A stretch of DNA of 64,000 bases from Anaerolineae bacterium (GTDB lineage: Bacteria > Chloroflexota > Anaerolineae > 4572-78 > J111). The first letter of the stretch is position 1. Each line of letters opens with the position of its first letter. Of this stretch, positions 43,079 to 51,575 are shown piece after piece. The notes under the pieces are model-generated. The model did not search any database and was not told the DNA's origin. It worked only from the letters and a program-made list of their open reading frames with translations. The translations under genes and the position numbers were made by a program. The stretch covers positions 1-64,000 of the forward strand of contig JAJVIM010000034.1 in NCBI GenBank assembly GCA_022071955.1, given 5' to 3'.

Positions 43079-43411
43079 TGTTTACTCCGTATGGTATGCA
43101 TTGTCAGCCTAATTTACCAGTAAACAGGGTGTATTGTCATCTGGCAAAAGATGTAGCGGCCGGTATACCCGGGTATATTTGGATTGTACGGCGGGCGGGT
43201 TGTACTTTTTGGCAAAAATGCTATGCTTTCTACATTGACTCTGCCGGGGCTGGCAAACAACGCCGACCAGGATGAATATTTTGATAATGAGTTTGGGGTT
43301 ATAGCCAGTTTGGTATAAATTTTAGAGTGATTTTTAAAGGATTTTGCACCTGCTCTTCTGAAAGCGGTCTTGTTGACCAAAACATGATTTACGTCAAGGA
43401 ATATCTGCACT
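43079..43411. other. 333-base gap with a perfect 14-base palindrome
   Basis: Between the divergent MFS transporter and exchanger genes there is no credible gene. TATACCCGGGTATA (43164-43177) is a perfect palindrome that might be an operator for either gene. I see no convincing -35/-10 pairs. Confidence 0.45.
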
Positions 43412-44509
43412 ATGTCTATGCTTGAATTACTGTTGTTTGTGGCGGGATTGGTTTTGCTGGTGGCCGGCGCCGAGTTTTTGGTGCGCGGCGCGTCGCGGCT
43501 GGCGGTGCTGGTGGGGGTGTCACCGCTGATCATTGGGTTAACGGTAGTGGCCTACGGCACCAGTTCGCCCGAGTTGGCTGTGAGCGTGCAGTCGGCGTAT
43601 AACCAGCAAACGGGCATTGCGCTGGGCAACGCTGTGGGCAGCAATATTTTCAATGTGCTGTTCATTTTGGGCCTGTCGGCGTTGATCACCCCGTTGATTG
43701 TGTCAAGCCAGTTGATTCGCCGCGATGTGCCAATTATGATTGGGGTATCGGTGTTGCTGCTGGTGCTGGTGCTGGATGGCCGCCTGGGCCGGTTGGACGG
43801 GCTGCTGCTGGCCAGCGGGGCGGTGGCCTATACCGTGTGGTCGATTGTGCAGGGGCGCAAAGAAAACGGAAAAATTGAGCTGCCTGCCGGGGGGCAGCCC
43901 CACGCTACCGGAATTAAGGAGGTGGGGCTGCAACTGGGGTTGATTTTACTGGGCCTGGGCATGCTGGTGCTGGGATCGCATTGGCTGGTTGAAGGCGCCA
44001 TTGTGCTGGCTCGGGTTTTTGGCGTGAGTGAAACCGTAATCGGGTTGACCATTGTGGCTGCCGGCACCTCGCTGCCAGAAGTGGCTACTTCCGTGGTGGC
44101 CAGCCTGCGCGGCGAACGGGATATTGCCGTGGGTAACGTGGTGGGCAGCAACATTTTTAATATTCTGGCGGTGCTCGGTGTGGCGGCGTTGGTTTCTTCA
44201 AATGGCATCCCGGTGCCGGTAACCACCCTTCGGTTTGACCTGCCGGTGATGGTTGGCGTGGCGCTGGCCTGCCTGCCGGTCTTTTTTACCGGCGGCCAGA
44301 TTGCCCGCTGGGAAGGCATCCTCTTTTTTGGCTATTACATAGCCTTTACCGCCTACCTGATTTTGTACGCCACCGACTCGGCGGCGTTGTCGGCTTATTC
44401 CTGGGCTATGGCCGTGTTTGTGGTGCCGCTGACAATTATCACCCTGATTATTTCCACTCTCCACTTTGTTTATGTAAAAAACAGCGGGCAGGCGGTTCAG
44501 GGACGATAG
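43412..44509 (+). CDS. Sodium/calcium exchanger (CaCA family, YrbG-like)
   Basis: The 365-residue protein has ten to eleven helices and both alpha repeats: GTSSPELAVS with GNAVGSNIFNVLFILG, and GTSLPEVATS with GNVVGSNIFNILAVLG. It exchanges Na+ or K+ for Ca2+ across the membrane. AAGGA precedes the ATG. The 3' end overlaps the convergent peptidase gene by 13 bases. Confidence 0.95.
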   Translation: MSMLELLLFVAGLVLLVAGAEFLVRGASRLAVLVGVSPLIIGLTVVAYGTSSPELAVSVQSAYNQQTGIALGNAVGSNIFNVLFILGLSALITPLIVSSQLIRRDVPIMIGVSVLLLVLVLDGRLGRLDGLLLASGAVAYTVWSIVQGRKENGKIELPAGGQPHATGIKEVGLQLGLILLGLGMLVLGSHWLVEGAIVLARVFGVSETVIGLTIVAAGTSLPEVATSVVASLRGERDIAVGNVVGSNIFNILAVLGVAALVSSNGIPVPVTTLRFDLPVMVGVALACLPVFFTGGQIARWEGILFFGYYIAFTAYLILYATDSAALSAYSWAMAVFVVPLTIITLIISTLHFVYVKNSGQAVQGR

Positions 44510-45567
44510 CGATTCATAATGCGCTCTAACTCATCCAGCGGCAGGGCGTAAACCGTGCGGCCCTGGTAGCCGGTCATCGTTTCGGCGGCGGTGAGTGAGT
44601 TAAGGATAGACTCTTCTACCGCTTCTGCCACCGCCTCAAAAAACGGGTTCAGGTGTTCGTGGGGCACCATTTCCAGCGTGCGCCGCACCGAAAGATCAGC
44701 GGGGATGTGGTTGCCGGTAGCAAAGGCCAAAAAGATGTCGCCGCTGCCGTTGTGGCCCACGCCGCCGGCTCGGGCCAGCCCTACGGTGGCCCGCTGCGCC
44801 AGCCGCCGGCACTGAACAGGCAGCAACGGCGCGTCGGTGGCAATTACCACAATAATCGAGCCGCCCTGCGGTGGTTCTTCCCACGGCAGGGGCACTATTT
44901 CCGGGCCAATGGCCCGGCCAACCGGCACGCCGTCAACACGCAGCAGCGCCCGGTCGCCGTAATTGGATTGCACCAGCACGCCAACGGTGTAGGTGCCGCT
45001 TTTGCTTTCTACAATGCGGGATGAGGTACCGATCCCGCCTTTAAAATCGTGGCAGATCATGCCGGTGCCGCCGCCAACATTGCCTTCTTCAACCGGCCCG
45101 TTCCTGGCCACGGCAATGGCCTGATGCACGTGTTCTTCTTCCAGATGAAAGGCGTCAATGTCGTTGAGCCAGCCATCGTAAGTTTCAGCCACTACAGGCA
45201 GCTTGAAGCCCCGGCTTTCGAAATTTTCCACATCGTGTACAATAAGGGCATCACGCACCACCCCCACCTGGTTGGTATTGGTCAGCCCGATGGGTGAGCC
45301 GAGCAACCCGGACTCGTCCAGCCACAACAGCCCGGTCATCTCGCCGTTACCATTAAATGAATGATAGCCGGCAAAGGCGTGGTCGTCTCTGATTTCATCC
45401 TCACGCGGAATAATAACAGTTACGCCGGTGCGGGCCACATATGGCGAGTCGTCAATTAATGTGGTATGGCCAACCAGCACACCCGGCACATCGGTAATGG
45501 CGTTGCAGGGGCCGGGCGGCATTACTCCAATGATAATACCCAGGTCTCGCAGGCGTGCGCGACTCAT
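44497..45567 (-). CDS. P1 family peptidase (DmpA/BapA-like)
   Basis: The 356-residue protein belongs to the DmpA/ArgJ-fold amidohydrolases that cleave themselves to activate. The nucleophile site is GGVGHNGSGDIFLAFATGN. NAITDVPGVLVGHTTL is typical at the start. Substrates are N-terminal D-Ala or beta-Ala amides. I start at ATG 45567 behind AGGAGG; the frame runs on over the divergent regulator but is antisense there. Confidence 0.92.
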   Translation of the reverse strand: MSRARLRDLGIIIGVMPPGPCNAITDVPGVLVGHTTLIDDSPYVARTGVTVIIPREDEIRDDHAFAGYHSFNGNGEMTGLLWLDESGLLGSPIGLTNTNQVGVVRDALIVHDVENFESRGFKLPVVAETYDGWLNDIDAFHLEEEHVHQAIAVARNGPVEEGNVGGGTGMICHDFKGGIGTSSRIVESKSGTYTVGVLVQSNYGDRALLRVDGVPVGRAIGPEIVPLPWEEPPQGGSIIVVIATDAPLLPVQCRRLAQRATVGLARAGGVGHNGSGDIFLAFATGNHIPADLSVRRTLEMVPHEHLNPFFEAVAEAVEESILNSLTAAETMTGYQGRTVYALPLDELERIMNRYRP

Positions 45568-45673
45568 AAAGTCCTCCTGAAAATTATTTGGTCTATTGTT
45601 GTCCCGAATTTGGCGGAAAGCAAATCTTAAAGCGCGGCAATTTGGGATGATGCAATGAAAGAGAGTTTGTTTG

Positions 45674-46357
45674 ATGTATGCCTTGTTGGTAACGGATGAT
45701 CCCGATGATATGGCCATTTTATCCATCGCCTTGCAGCGAGCCGGGCTGGCCGTAACCACTACCCGCGAGTTGGAGCCGGCGCTGCAAAACTGGATTGAGC
45801 GCCCCGCCGACCTGATTTTGCTGGCTTCGCCCGGCCAGCCGGTGCTGGAATTGGTGCGCCGGGTGCGGGCCGAAACGTTGGTGCCGCTCATTGCCGTGGT
45901 GGACGGCTTAACCGAAAGGCTGCATTGCGATCTGCTCAACAGCGGCGCGGATTTGATCATTGTTCCGCCGTTTAGCGCCAAACTGCTGATTGCCCAGGTT
46001 GGGGTATTGATGCGCCGGGCCGGAACAGCGCCAAACTTTAACCTGCCCAATATGCAGTTGGGCCAGCTCACTTTAAATCCCACTAACCGCGCGGTAGAGT
46101 TTCAGGGAAAACCGCCGCAGCGGCTCACCCAGCTTGAGTTCAGGCTGCTGTACACGCTGGTGCTCAATCGTGGGCAGGTAATCCCAACAGAAACTATTGT
46201 TGAGCGGGTGTGGGGCTACACCGGCCAGGGAGACCGCGATTTGATTCGCGGGTTGGTCAGCCGGCTGCGCGCCAAAATTGAGCCGGAACCGCAGTCGCCG
46301 CGCTATATTTTAACGGTGTCTGGCGTTGGTTATCAATTTAAAGGAGACGGTGATTAA
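45674..46357 (+). CDS. OmpR-family response regulator with degenerate receiver
   Basis: The 227-residue protein has a CheY-like receiver (1-115) and a winged-helix OmpR/PhoB output domain (LTQLEFRLLYTLVLNRGQVI, VWGYTG, DRDLIRGLVSRLRAKIE). The receiver keeps acidic D8/D9 but the phosphate-accepting Asp is Ala51 (LILLASPG instead of LILLDxxLPG), and the conserved Lys is replaced by Pro (IVPPF instead of KPF). It likely works without phosphorylation. No kinase gene is near. Its stop overlaps the DHH gene. Confidence 0.9.
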   Translation: MYALLVTDDPDDMAILSIALQRAGLAVTTTRELEPALQNWIERPADLILLASPGQPVLELVRRVRAETLVPLIAVVDGLTERLHCDLLNSGADLIIVPPFSAKLLIAQVGVLMRRAGTAPNFNLPNMQLGQLTLNPTNRAVEFQGKPPQRLTQLEFRLLYTLVLNRGQVIPTETIVERVWGYTGQGDRDLIRGLVSRLRAKIEPEPQSPRYILTVSGVGYQFKGDGD

Positions 46358-47372
46358 TCAGGAACAGCCGCTTGATCAGGTGCAGCGAATAGTAGAGGCA
46401 GTCAACGGCTGCACCCCGTTGCTGATTATGCCCCACAACGATCCCGACCCGGATGCCGTGGCCGGTTCGCTGGGGTTGCAGTATTTGCTGGCTCAAACCA
46501 TCGGCGTTGAGTCTGTTATTGGCTTTAACGGTATTATTGGCCGGGCAGAAAACAAGGCGCTGTTGGATTATTTGGGGCGGCCACTCACGCCCATGACACA
46601 TCTGGACCAGCACGAATTTATGGCCGTGGCTTTGGTCGATACCCAGCCCGGCGCCGGAAACAATATGCTGCCGCCGCACGCCCAGGTTGCCGTGGTAATT
46701 GACCATCACCCCTGGCGCGAAGCCACCGCCGAAGCCCGCTTTGCCGATGTGCGGATTGAGGCCGGTTCTACCGCGGCCATCCTCACCGAATACCTCCGTG
46801 CCGCCGAGTTGCCGGTGCCCCGGCAGTTGGCCACGGCCCTGTTTTACGGCATTAAAACCGATACAATGGGGCTAACTCGCCAGGCCAGCCCCCTTGATGC
46901 CGACGCCTACCTGTTTTTGCAGCCGCTCATTGATACTGATGCCCTTATTGAAATTGAACGCGCCCAGGTGCCGCTGGACTATTTTAAAAGCCTTGACGCC
47001 GCGTTGCGGGCCACCAAAATTTATGACCGCGTCGCGGTTTCATACATCGGCGTGATGACTTACCCCGATCTGGCCGCAGAACTGGCCGACACCCTGCTGC
47101 GGTTGGAAGGCGTAGATTGGGTTATTTGCACCGGCGTGTTTGAGGACAAACTGATTTTATCGGTGCGAACCCGCAGCCGGCAGGGCGGCGCCGGCCGGCT
47201 GGCCCAGGCCGTGGTTGGCCAGCAAGGCACGGCCGGCGGTCACGGGGCAATGGCCGGCGGCCAGATTGTGTTGAACGGCGGCGATCCCCGGGTGCTGGCT
47301 CACCAACTTAGCCGGCGCGCCCTCCGGCATCTTTCCATTCCCCTCAAAACCACCAGCAAGCGCTTGATCTAG
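46350..47372 (+). CDS. DHH-family phosphoesterase (nanoRNase/RecJ-like)
   Basis: The 340-residue protein has HNDPDPDAVAGSLG, VDTQPG, and DHHPW, the DHH/DHHA1 metal-binding core, and GGHGAMAGGQI at the end. Such enzymes cleave nanoRNA, c-di-AMP or pAp. The GTG start at 46350 has AAGGAG just ahead, slightly close, and overlaps the regulator's stop by 8 bases. Translational coupling to a degenerate response regulator suggests a shared nucleotide-signal function (inference). Confidence 0.9.
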   Translation: MINQEQPLDQVQRIVEAVNGCTPLLIMPHNDPDPDAVAGSLGLQYLLAQTIGVESVIGFNGIIGRAENKALLDYLGRPLTPMTHLDQHEFMAVALVDTQPGAGNNMLPPHAQVAVVIDHHPWREATAEARFADVRIEAGSTAAILTEYLRAAELPVPRQLATALFYGIKTDTMGLTRQASPLDADAYLFLQPLIDTDALIEIERAQVPLDYFKSLDAALRATKIYDRVAVSYIGVMTYPDLAAELADTLLRLEGVDWVICTGVFEDKLILSVRTRSRQGGAGRLAQAVVGQQGTAGGHGAMAGGQIVLNGGDPRVLAHQLSRRALRHLSIPLKTTSKRLI

Positions 47373-47511
47373 CCCAAATTTATTCAGTATTGACATGTTT
47401 TTTGCACGTTTTTTAAACGTTCCGCTTCTATATTTATAACTGCTTGTCCCTGCTTGTTGGCCGATGATGACCAGGCGGGCAGCGATGGTGCATAAATCAC
47501 AGGAGCTTGAT

Positions 47512-47712
47512 ATGGACAACGGTAAAAGATCAATCGAGGCAGTTTGCCCGGATTGCGGCGAAAAATTTAGTATTCGAACCACCCCGGAGGTGGGCCAGCG
47601 TATTACCTGCCCCAACTGTTGGGCCTATTTGCAGGTTATTGGTCTCAATCCGCTGGTACTCGAGTGGGACTCGCTGGACCCGGAAGATGAAGAATTTGGC
47701 GACGAGTCCTGA
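47512..47712 (+). CDS. LysW-like zinc-ribbon protein
   Basis: The 66-residue protein has two zinc knuckles (C12-PD-C15, C33-PN-C36), GQRITCPNC and the hydrophobic L-x-V-I-x-x-x-P-L pattern of LysW-type amino-group carriers, then an acidic tail. LysW carriers end in a glutamate used for attachment; here the tail reads EEFGDES and ends in Ser, so carrier function is doubtful. AGGAG precedes the ATG at 47512. TTGACA at 47391 may be a promoter element. Confidence 0.8.
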   Translation: MDNGKRSIEAVCPDCGEKFSIRTTPEVGQRITCPNCWAYLQVIGLNPLVLEWDSLDPEDEEFGDES

Positions 47713-47793
47713 TTGTGGGAGAGATAATCAGTCCGATGACTTGGTAGTTTGCCTGATATAGTTCCCCTTTCCACCTGACCGGAGGACTCTGCT

Positions 47794-48201
47794 ATGAAAA
47801 AAACAAAGTGGTGGTTGCGTATTGTTGGTGGGTTCTATTTACTGCTGACCCTGCTGAATTTGTATGCCCTCTTTTTTTCTGATCTTCAGATTTTCCGCGA
47901 TACGCTGCCCTTCCCCGCAGATGCGTTTGCCGTGCGGGCGTTTGCCGACGCCTGGATGGTGTTTATCTTTGAACTCGGCGTTTTGGGCGCAATGATGCTC
48001 TACGCCTCGCGCGAGCCGGCCCAAAGCAAAATTCTGGTGCTAACGGTCGTGATGGCCGAGGTTTTTCGCGGAGTTGTCGCCGATGCCGTGTGGATTGGGC
48101 GGGGATATTCACCGGCCAGCTACATTCCTTTTATCATTGTGCATTTGATCATCATCGCCACCGGTATACTGTTTGTGCGGCAGGAATTTTCTAATTCCTG
48201 A
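47794..48201 (+). CDS. Small four-helix membrane protein
   Basis: The 135-residue protein has four membrane helices with short loops (LLTLLNLYALFFSDL, WMVFIFELGVLGAMMLY, and two more). It resembles BphX-like or other DUF membrane proteins, but no specific family can be named. GGAGGA precedes the ATG. It sits between the LysW-like and ATP-grasp genes without overlapping them. Confidence 0.65.
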   Translation: MKKTKWWLRIVGGFYLLLTLLNLYALFFSDLQIFRDTLPFPADAFAVRAFADAWMVFIFELGVLGAMMLYASREPAQSKILVLTVVMAEVFRGVVADAVWIGRGYSPASYIPFIIVHLIIIATGILFVRQEFSNS

Positions 48202-48287
48202 TCCCTGAACCCTGTTTTTAAGAGAGACTAACGGGAGTTACGCTGCCGCAACGCAACGTAGAATGCCTGTACCCGGCACGGGTGAAA

Positions 48288-48371
48288 ATGTCACTCTGAG
48301 CGACCGCCGGGAGCGAAGAGTCTCTACGAAGCAAGAACCGGGGACTCTTCGCCTTCGGCTCAGAGTGACAT
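48288..48371. repeat. 84-base inverted repeat of the GTCACTCTGAGC type
   Basis: Outer arms ATGTCACTCTGAGC (48288-48301) and its complement (48358-48371) enclose a second inverted pair GCGAAGAGTC (48313-48322) and GACTCTTCGC (48343-48352). A half copy lies inverted at 63621-63650 (GGCTCTGAGCCGAAGGCGAA). Similar repeats are widespread in bacterial genomes. The 198-base gap has no gene. Upstream of it, the GGGTGAAAAT word links to the 39180 repeat. Confidence 0.75.
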
Positions 48372-48399
48372 AAAAGAGACTATTTTTACAGGAGATAAA

Positions 48400-49500
48400 A
48401 TGAAAGTTGCAGTACTGGCCAATTTAAAACAAAATGCGCCCACCTGGCCCGGCATGTCCCCCGACCAGTGGGACGACCTTGACTCTTGGAGCACCATCCA
48501 GGCCATCACCGCCGCGCTGGAAAGCGCCGGCCACAGCGTTGTTTTTTTAGAAGGCGACACCACCCTGTATAACAACATTCAGGCCGTTAAACCAGACATC
48601 TGCTTTAACCTGACCGAGGGCCATTTTGGCGACTCGCGCGAGGCCCAGGTGCCGGCTATCCTTGAAATGCTGCAAATTCCGTACACCGGTTCGCGGGTGC
48701 TCACTCTGGCTTTGGCGCTGGATAAACCGATGACCAAGCGCGTTTTAACTTACCACGATCTGCCCACCCCGGCGTTTCAGGTATTTGAACGGCCCGATGA
48801 ACCGCTGGACCCATCGTTAAAATTTCCCCTGTTTGCCAAGCCCAGCCGAGAAGGCACCGGCATGGGCGTTAGCGCCGAATCGATTGTGCACACCGAGGCC
48901 CAACTGCGCACCCAGATTAACAAAATTTTTGAGCGCTACAACCAGCCGGCGCTGGTGGAACACTATATCGAAGGCCGGGAGATCACCGTTGGTATGGTCG
49001 GCAACTTAACTGCGCCGGTGGCCCGCCGCCTGCCGGAAGATGAAGACGCGCCCCGAATTGTGCGCGGGCTGCACTTTTTCCCGCCGCTGGAGGTTGACTT
49101 CAACGCCTACCCAACCGAAGAAGCCGGCCTGTACACCAACCGCATCAAGGTAGAGCTGGTTGACACTTTTTACTACCTTTGCCCCGCGCCGCTCACCCCG
49201 GAACAGATTGAGGACCTCAACTGGCTGGCGGCGGCCACATTTAGGGTGATGGGCTGCCGCGATGTCTCCCGGGTTGATTTTCGGCTGGATGCCAACGATA
49301 ACAATAAACCGTACATCCTTGAAATTAACCCCCTGCCCGGCCTCAACCCCGGTTACTCTGATTTGTGTATTGAAGCCACCGCCGGCGGCTGGACTTACGA
49401 GCAGCTTATCAACCGCATTCTGGATGAGGCCATTGAACGCTACGAACTGCGGAACCGCCACAATTCGGCTGCAAAAACGCCCCGGTTTTCAGGCCGTTAA
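48400..49500 (+). CDS. D-alanine--D-alanine ligase-like ATP-grasp protein
   Basis: The 366-residue protein has the ATP-grasp layout: DICFNLTEGHFGDSREAQ, LDKPMTKRVL, FAKPSREGTGMGVS, EHYIEGREITVGMVG and the Mg site RVDFRLDANDNNKPYILEINPLPGL. It is longer than usual Ddl in the middle. It ligates two substrates through an acyl-phosphate; the substrates are unknown. Cell-wall Ddl is one option, a ligase acting on the nearby LysW-like protein another (weak). GGAG precedes the ATG. Confidence 0.9.
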   Translation: MKVAVLANLKQNAPTWPGMSPDQWDDLDSWSTIQAITAALESAGHSVVFLEGDTTLYNNIQAVKPDICFNLTEGHFGDSREAQVPAILEMLQIPYTGSRVLTLALALDKPMTKRVLTYHDLPTPAFQVFERPDEPLDPSLKFPLFAKPSREGTGMGVSAESIVHTEAQLRTQINKIFERYNQPALVEHYIEGREITVGMVGNLTAPVARRLPEDEDAPRIVRGLHFFPPLEVDFNAYPTEEAGLYTNRIKVELVDTFYYLCPAPLTPEQIEDLNWLAAATFRVMGCRDVSRVDFRLDANDNNKPYILEINPLPGLNPGYSDLCIEATAGGWTYEQLINRILDEAIERYELRNRHNSAAKTPRFSGR

Positions 49501-49524
49501 GTACGGTAATAAGTTTACCAACCT

Positions 49525-49692
49525 TTTTTCACCCCTCATCCATCCTCTCCCATTTTGGGCTTATCTTTACCCATAAGTGGTGTAAGTAGCAAACCAGTCA
49601 AATAAGGTTAACCCCCACCCCCTTCTCCCCATTGGGACGAAGTGCCCGAAGGGTTGAAGGGGGGTAGGGGGTGAGGGGCGAAAAAGAGTTGA
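49525..49692. repeat. Dispersed intergenic repeat, copy B
   Basis: This copy shares TATCTTTACCCATAAGTGG (from 49562) and GAGGGGCGAAAAAGAGTTG (from about 49672) with copy A at 6548-6800. The middle is a degenerate C/G-rich hairpin. The 396-base gap 49501-49896 holds this repeat and A/T-richer sequence after it. I see no gene before the DUF432 start. Confidence 0.75.
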
Positions 49693-49896
49693 CAGACTTA
49701 TGGGAAAGGATAAGATTTTGGGGGAGGGAGCAGGGGTTGGGGGTGCTTTTTATCAAAAAAATTTGCTGCGGTTTAATGCGCAACTACTCCGCATTGGAGC
49801 GCCGCTCAATTTGGCATCAATTGATCAAGCGGTATACTCAGGCGAAGGAATCGGATTTTTCAGGCGAAAGAATCAGCTTGCTTGCCCAAACCGCTT

Positions 49897-50712
49897 ATGG
49901 ACAGTTCAAATTTCCAGGCCAACCGTTGGGGTCACCCCTTTAACTTAAACCACGAACAAACCGCCGTGTGGGACATCGGCCCGCTGCATCTGGCCGTGCG
50001 CCGCCTGGCCGGTGAATGGCAGCTCGCTTACCGCCGCTCCGATCCCTTTGCCGAAGATTACACCAACTGGACGTTGCAACTCAGCAACAACGCTTTGGTG
50101 GCCGACGACTATCTGGCGATGGAACGATTTGTCTTTGGCCAGACCGATGCCCTGGTGCAGCTCACGCCGCTGCTGGCCGACCGCCCGTTTGTTACCCGGC
50201 CCATTGTGCCAATGTTTGTGCCTGCCGGCGAAGAAACCTCCATTTTTATCAGTTCGCCGCTGTGGGTGGCGGTAGAAGTGGGCGCGCCGCCGCGCCGGTT
50301 GCAGGAAATCGCCGTCTATCGCCCGTCCGACACGTGGTTTGGGCCATCGACGATGGAAGGTGAGTTGTGCTACGCCAGCCGCACCCACGGCCGCCTGAAT
50401 TTTGACAACATCCCCCGCCAGCCGCACCGGGCTTACACCCAGGTGATTATCCGCAATTTGGCCGCCGGCCAACTGGCCATCGAGCGCTTCAGCCTGCCGG
50501 TGCCCTACCTGTCGTTGTTTGAAGCCGAAGACGGGCTGCTCTGGACCGAACTTGTCACTCTGGCCCACACCCGAGACACCGAAATGGCGACGATGCAGCT
50601 TGAAAAAGCGCCGCCGGCCCTGGCCCAAAACGCCCGGCAGGTCGCGTCGCCGCGCCAGCATTCCGGGCATAATATGCTGGTGCGGGCCTTTGGCTCGCTG
50701 TTTGGGGGATAG
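49897..50712 (+). CDS. DUF432 family protein
   Basis: The 271-residue protein matches DUF432 by its domain order: RPIVPMFVPAGEETSIFISSPLWVAVEV, then a YGpst..GELCYASRT block, and two beta-rich halves. The family is of unknown function and often lies beside MscS genes, as here (8 bases apart). The start at ATG 49897 lacks a ribosome site, so the first few residues are uncertain. Confidence 0.78.
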   Translation: MDSSNFQANRWGHPFNLNHEQTAVWDIGPLHLAVRRLAGEWQLAYRRSDPFAEDYTNWTLQLSNNALVADDYLAMERFVFGQTDALVQLTPLLADRPFVTRPIVPMFVPAGEETSIFISSPLWVAVEVGAPPRRLQEIAVYRPSDTWFGPSTMEGELCYASRTHGRLNFDNIPRQPHRAYTQVIIRNLAAGQLAIERFSLPVPYLSLFEAEDGLLWTELVTLAHTRDTEMATMQLEKAPPALAQNARQVASPRQHSGHNMLVRAFGSLFGG

Positions 50713-50720
50713 GAGAGATT

Positions 50721-51572
50721 ATGGATACCGGCCAGCTTTGGAACCAGCTTCAGGCTCTGTTTGGCCAAAATTTTGGACTGAAACTTGTGCAGGCGCTGCT
50801 CATTTTGGCGATGGGGTTAATTATCACCCGGCTGGCTGGCATTGTTTTGCAGCGTGCTTTTAGCCGTTGGCCGGTTCACTGGGGACTGTTGGTGCAGCGC
50901 GGGGCCACTTATTTATTGGCGGGCCTGTTTGTGCTCGCGGCCCTCACCCAACTGGGCCTTAACCTGGGGCTGATGCTGGGCACGGCCGGCGTTTTAACCG
51001 TGGCGCTGGGCTTTGCCGCGCAAACGTCGATGTCAAACCTGATCAGCGGCCTGTTTTTGATTGGCGAGCGGCCGTTTGCCATTGGCGATGTTATTAGAGT
51101 TGGCGAAACCGTGGGCGAGGTGCTGTCCATCGATCTGCTGTCCATTAAACTGCGCAAATTTGATAACACCTTTGTGCGCATCCCCAACGAAACCATCATT
51201 AAAACCGAAGTGGCCACGCTGACCAAATTCCCAATCCGGCGGATTGATGTGCGGCTCAACATCAGCCTTACCCAGGATATTGAGCGGGTTAAGCAGGTGC
51301 TTTTTGACACCGCCGACGCCAACCCGATGGTGATGCAGGAGCCGGCGCCTCTGTTTATTTTTCAGGGTTTTGGCGATGCCGGCCTGGCCATTCAATTTTC
51401 GGTGTGGGCCCAGCGCGAGCAGTTTTTGGCCGTGCAGAACAGCATTATGCTCGATATCAAAGCCGCGTTTGACCGCGAGGGGGTTGATTTGGGACTGCCG
51501 TATCGCAGCCTGGCCGTGGGCCGCGCCGGCGAGCCGCTGCCGGTGCGCGTTGTTGCCGATAACGACGGCTGA
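50721..51572 (+). CDS. mscS: MscS-type mechanosensitive channel
   Basis: The 283-residue protein has three membrane helices. The pore helix reads AGVLTVALGFAAQTSMSNLISGLFL (core GFAAQTSMSNLISG), followed by the beta domain (RPFAIGDVIRVGETVGEVLSIDL; RKFDNTFVRIPNETIIKTEV). It releases solutes on osmotic downshock. GGAGAG precedes the ATG. DUF432 is its likely partner. Confidence 0.94.
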   Translation: MDTGQLWNQLQALFGQNFGLKLVQALLILAMGLIITRLAGIVLQRAFSRWPVHWGLLVQRGATYLLAGLFVLAALTQLGLNLGLMLGTAGVLTVALGFAAQTSMSNLISGLFLIGERPFAIGDVIRVGETVGEVLSIDLLSIKLRKFDNTFVRIPNETIIKTEVATLTKFPIRRIDVRLNISLTQDIERVKQVLFDTADANPMVMQEPAPLFIFQGFGDAGLAIQFSVWAQREQFLAVQNSIMLDIKAAFDREGVDLGLPYRSLAVGRAGEPLPVRVVADNDG

Positions 51573-51575
51573 GCG

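Noticed and set aside
44497..46083. A longer 528-residue version of the P1 peptidase gene
   Set aside because: The extra 172 residues run antisense to the response regulator and have no family match, while a strong AGGAGG precedes ATG 45567.
49671..49943. A plus-strand frame of 90 residues in the repeat
   Set aside because: It begins inside the dispersed repeat and overlaps the DUF432 start, with no family features.
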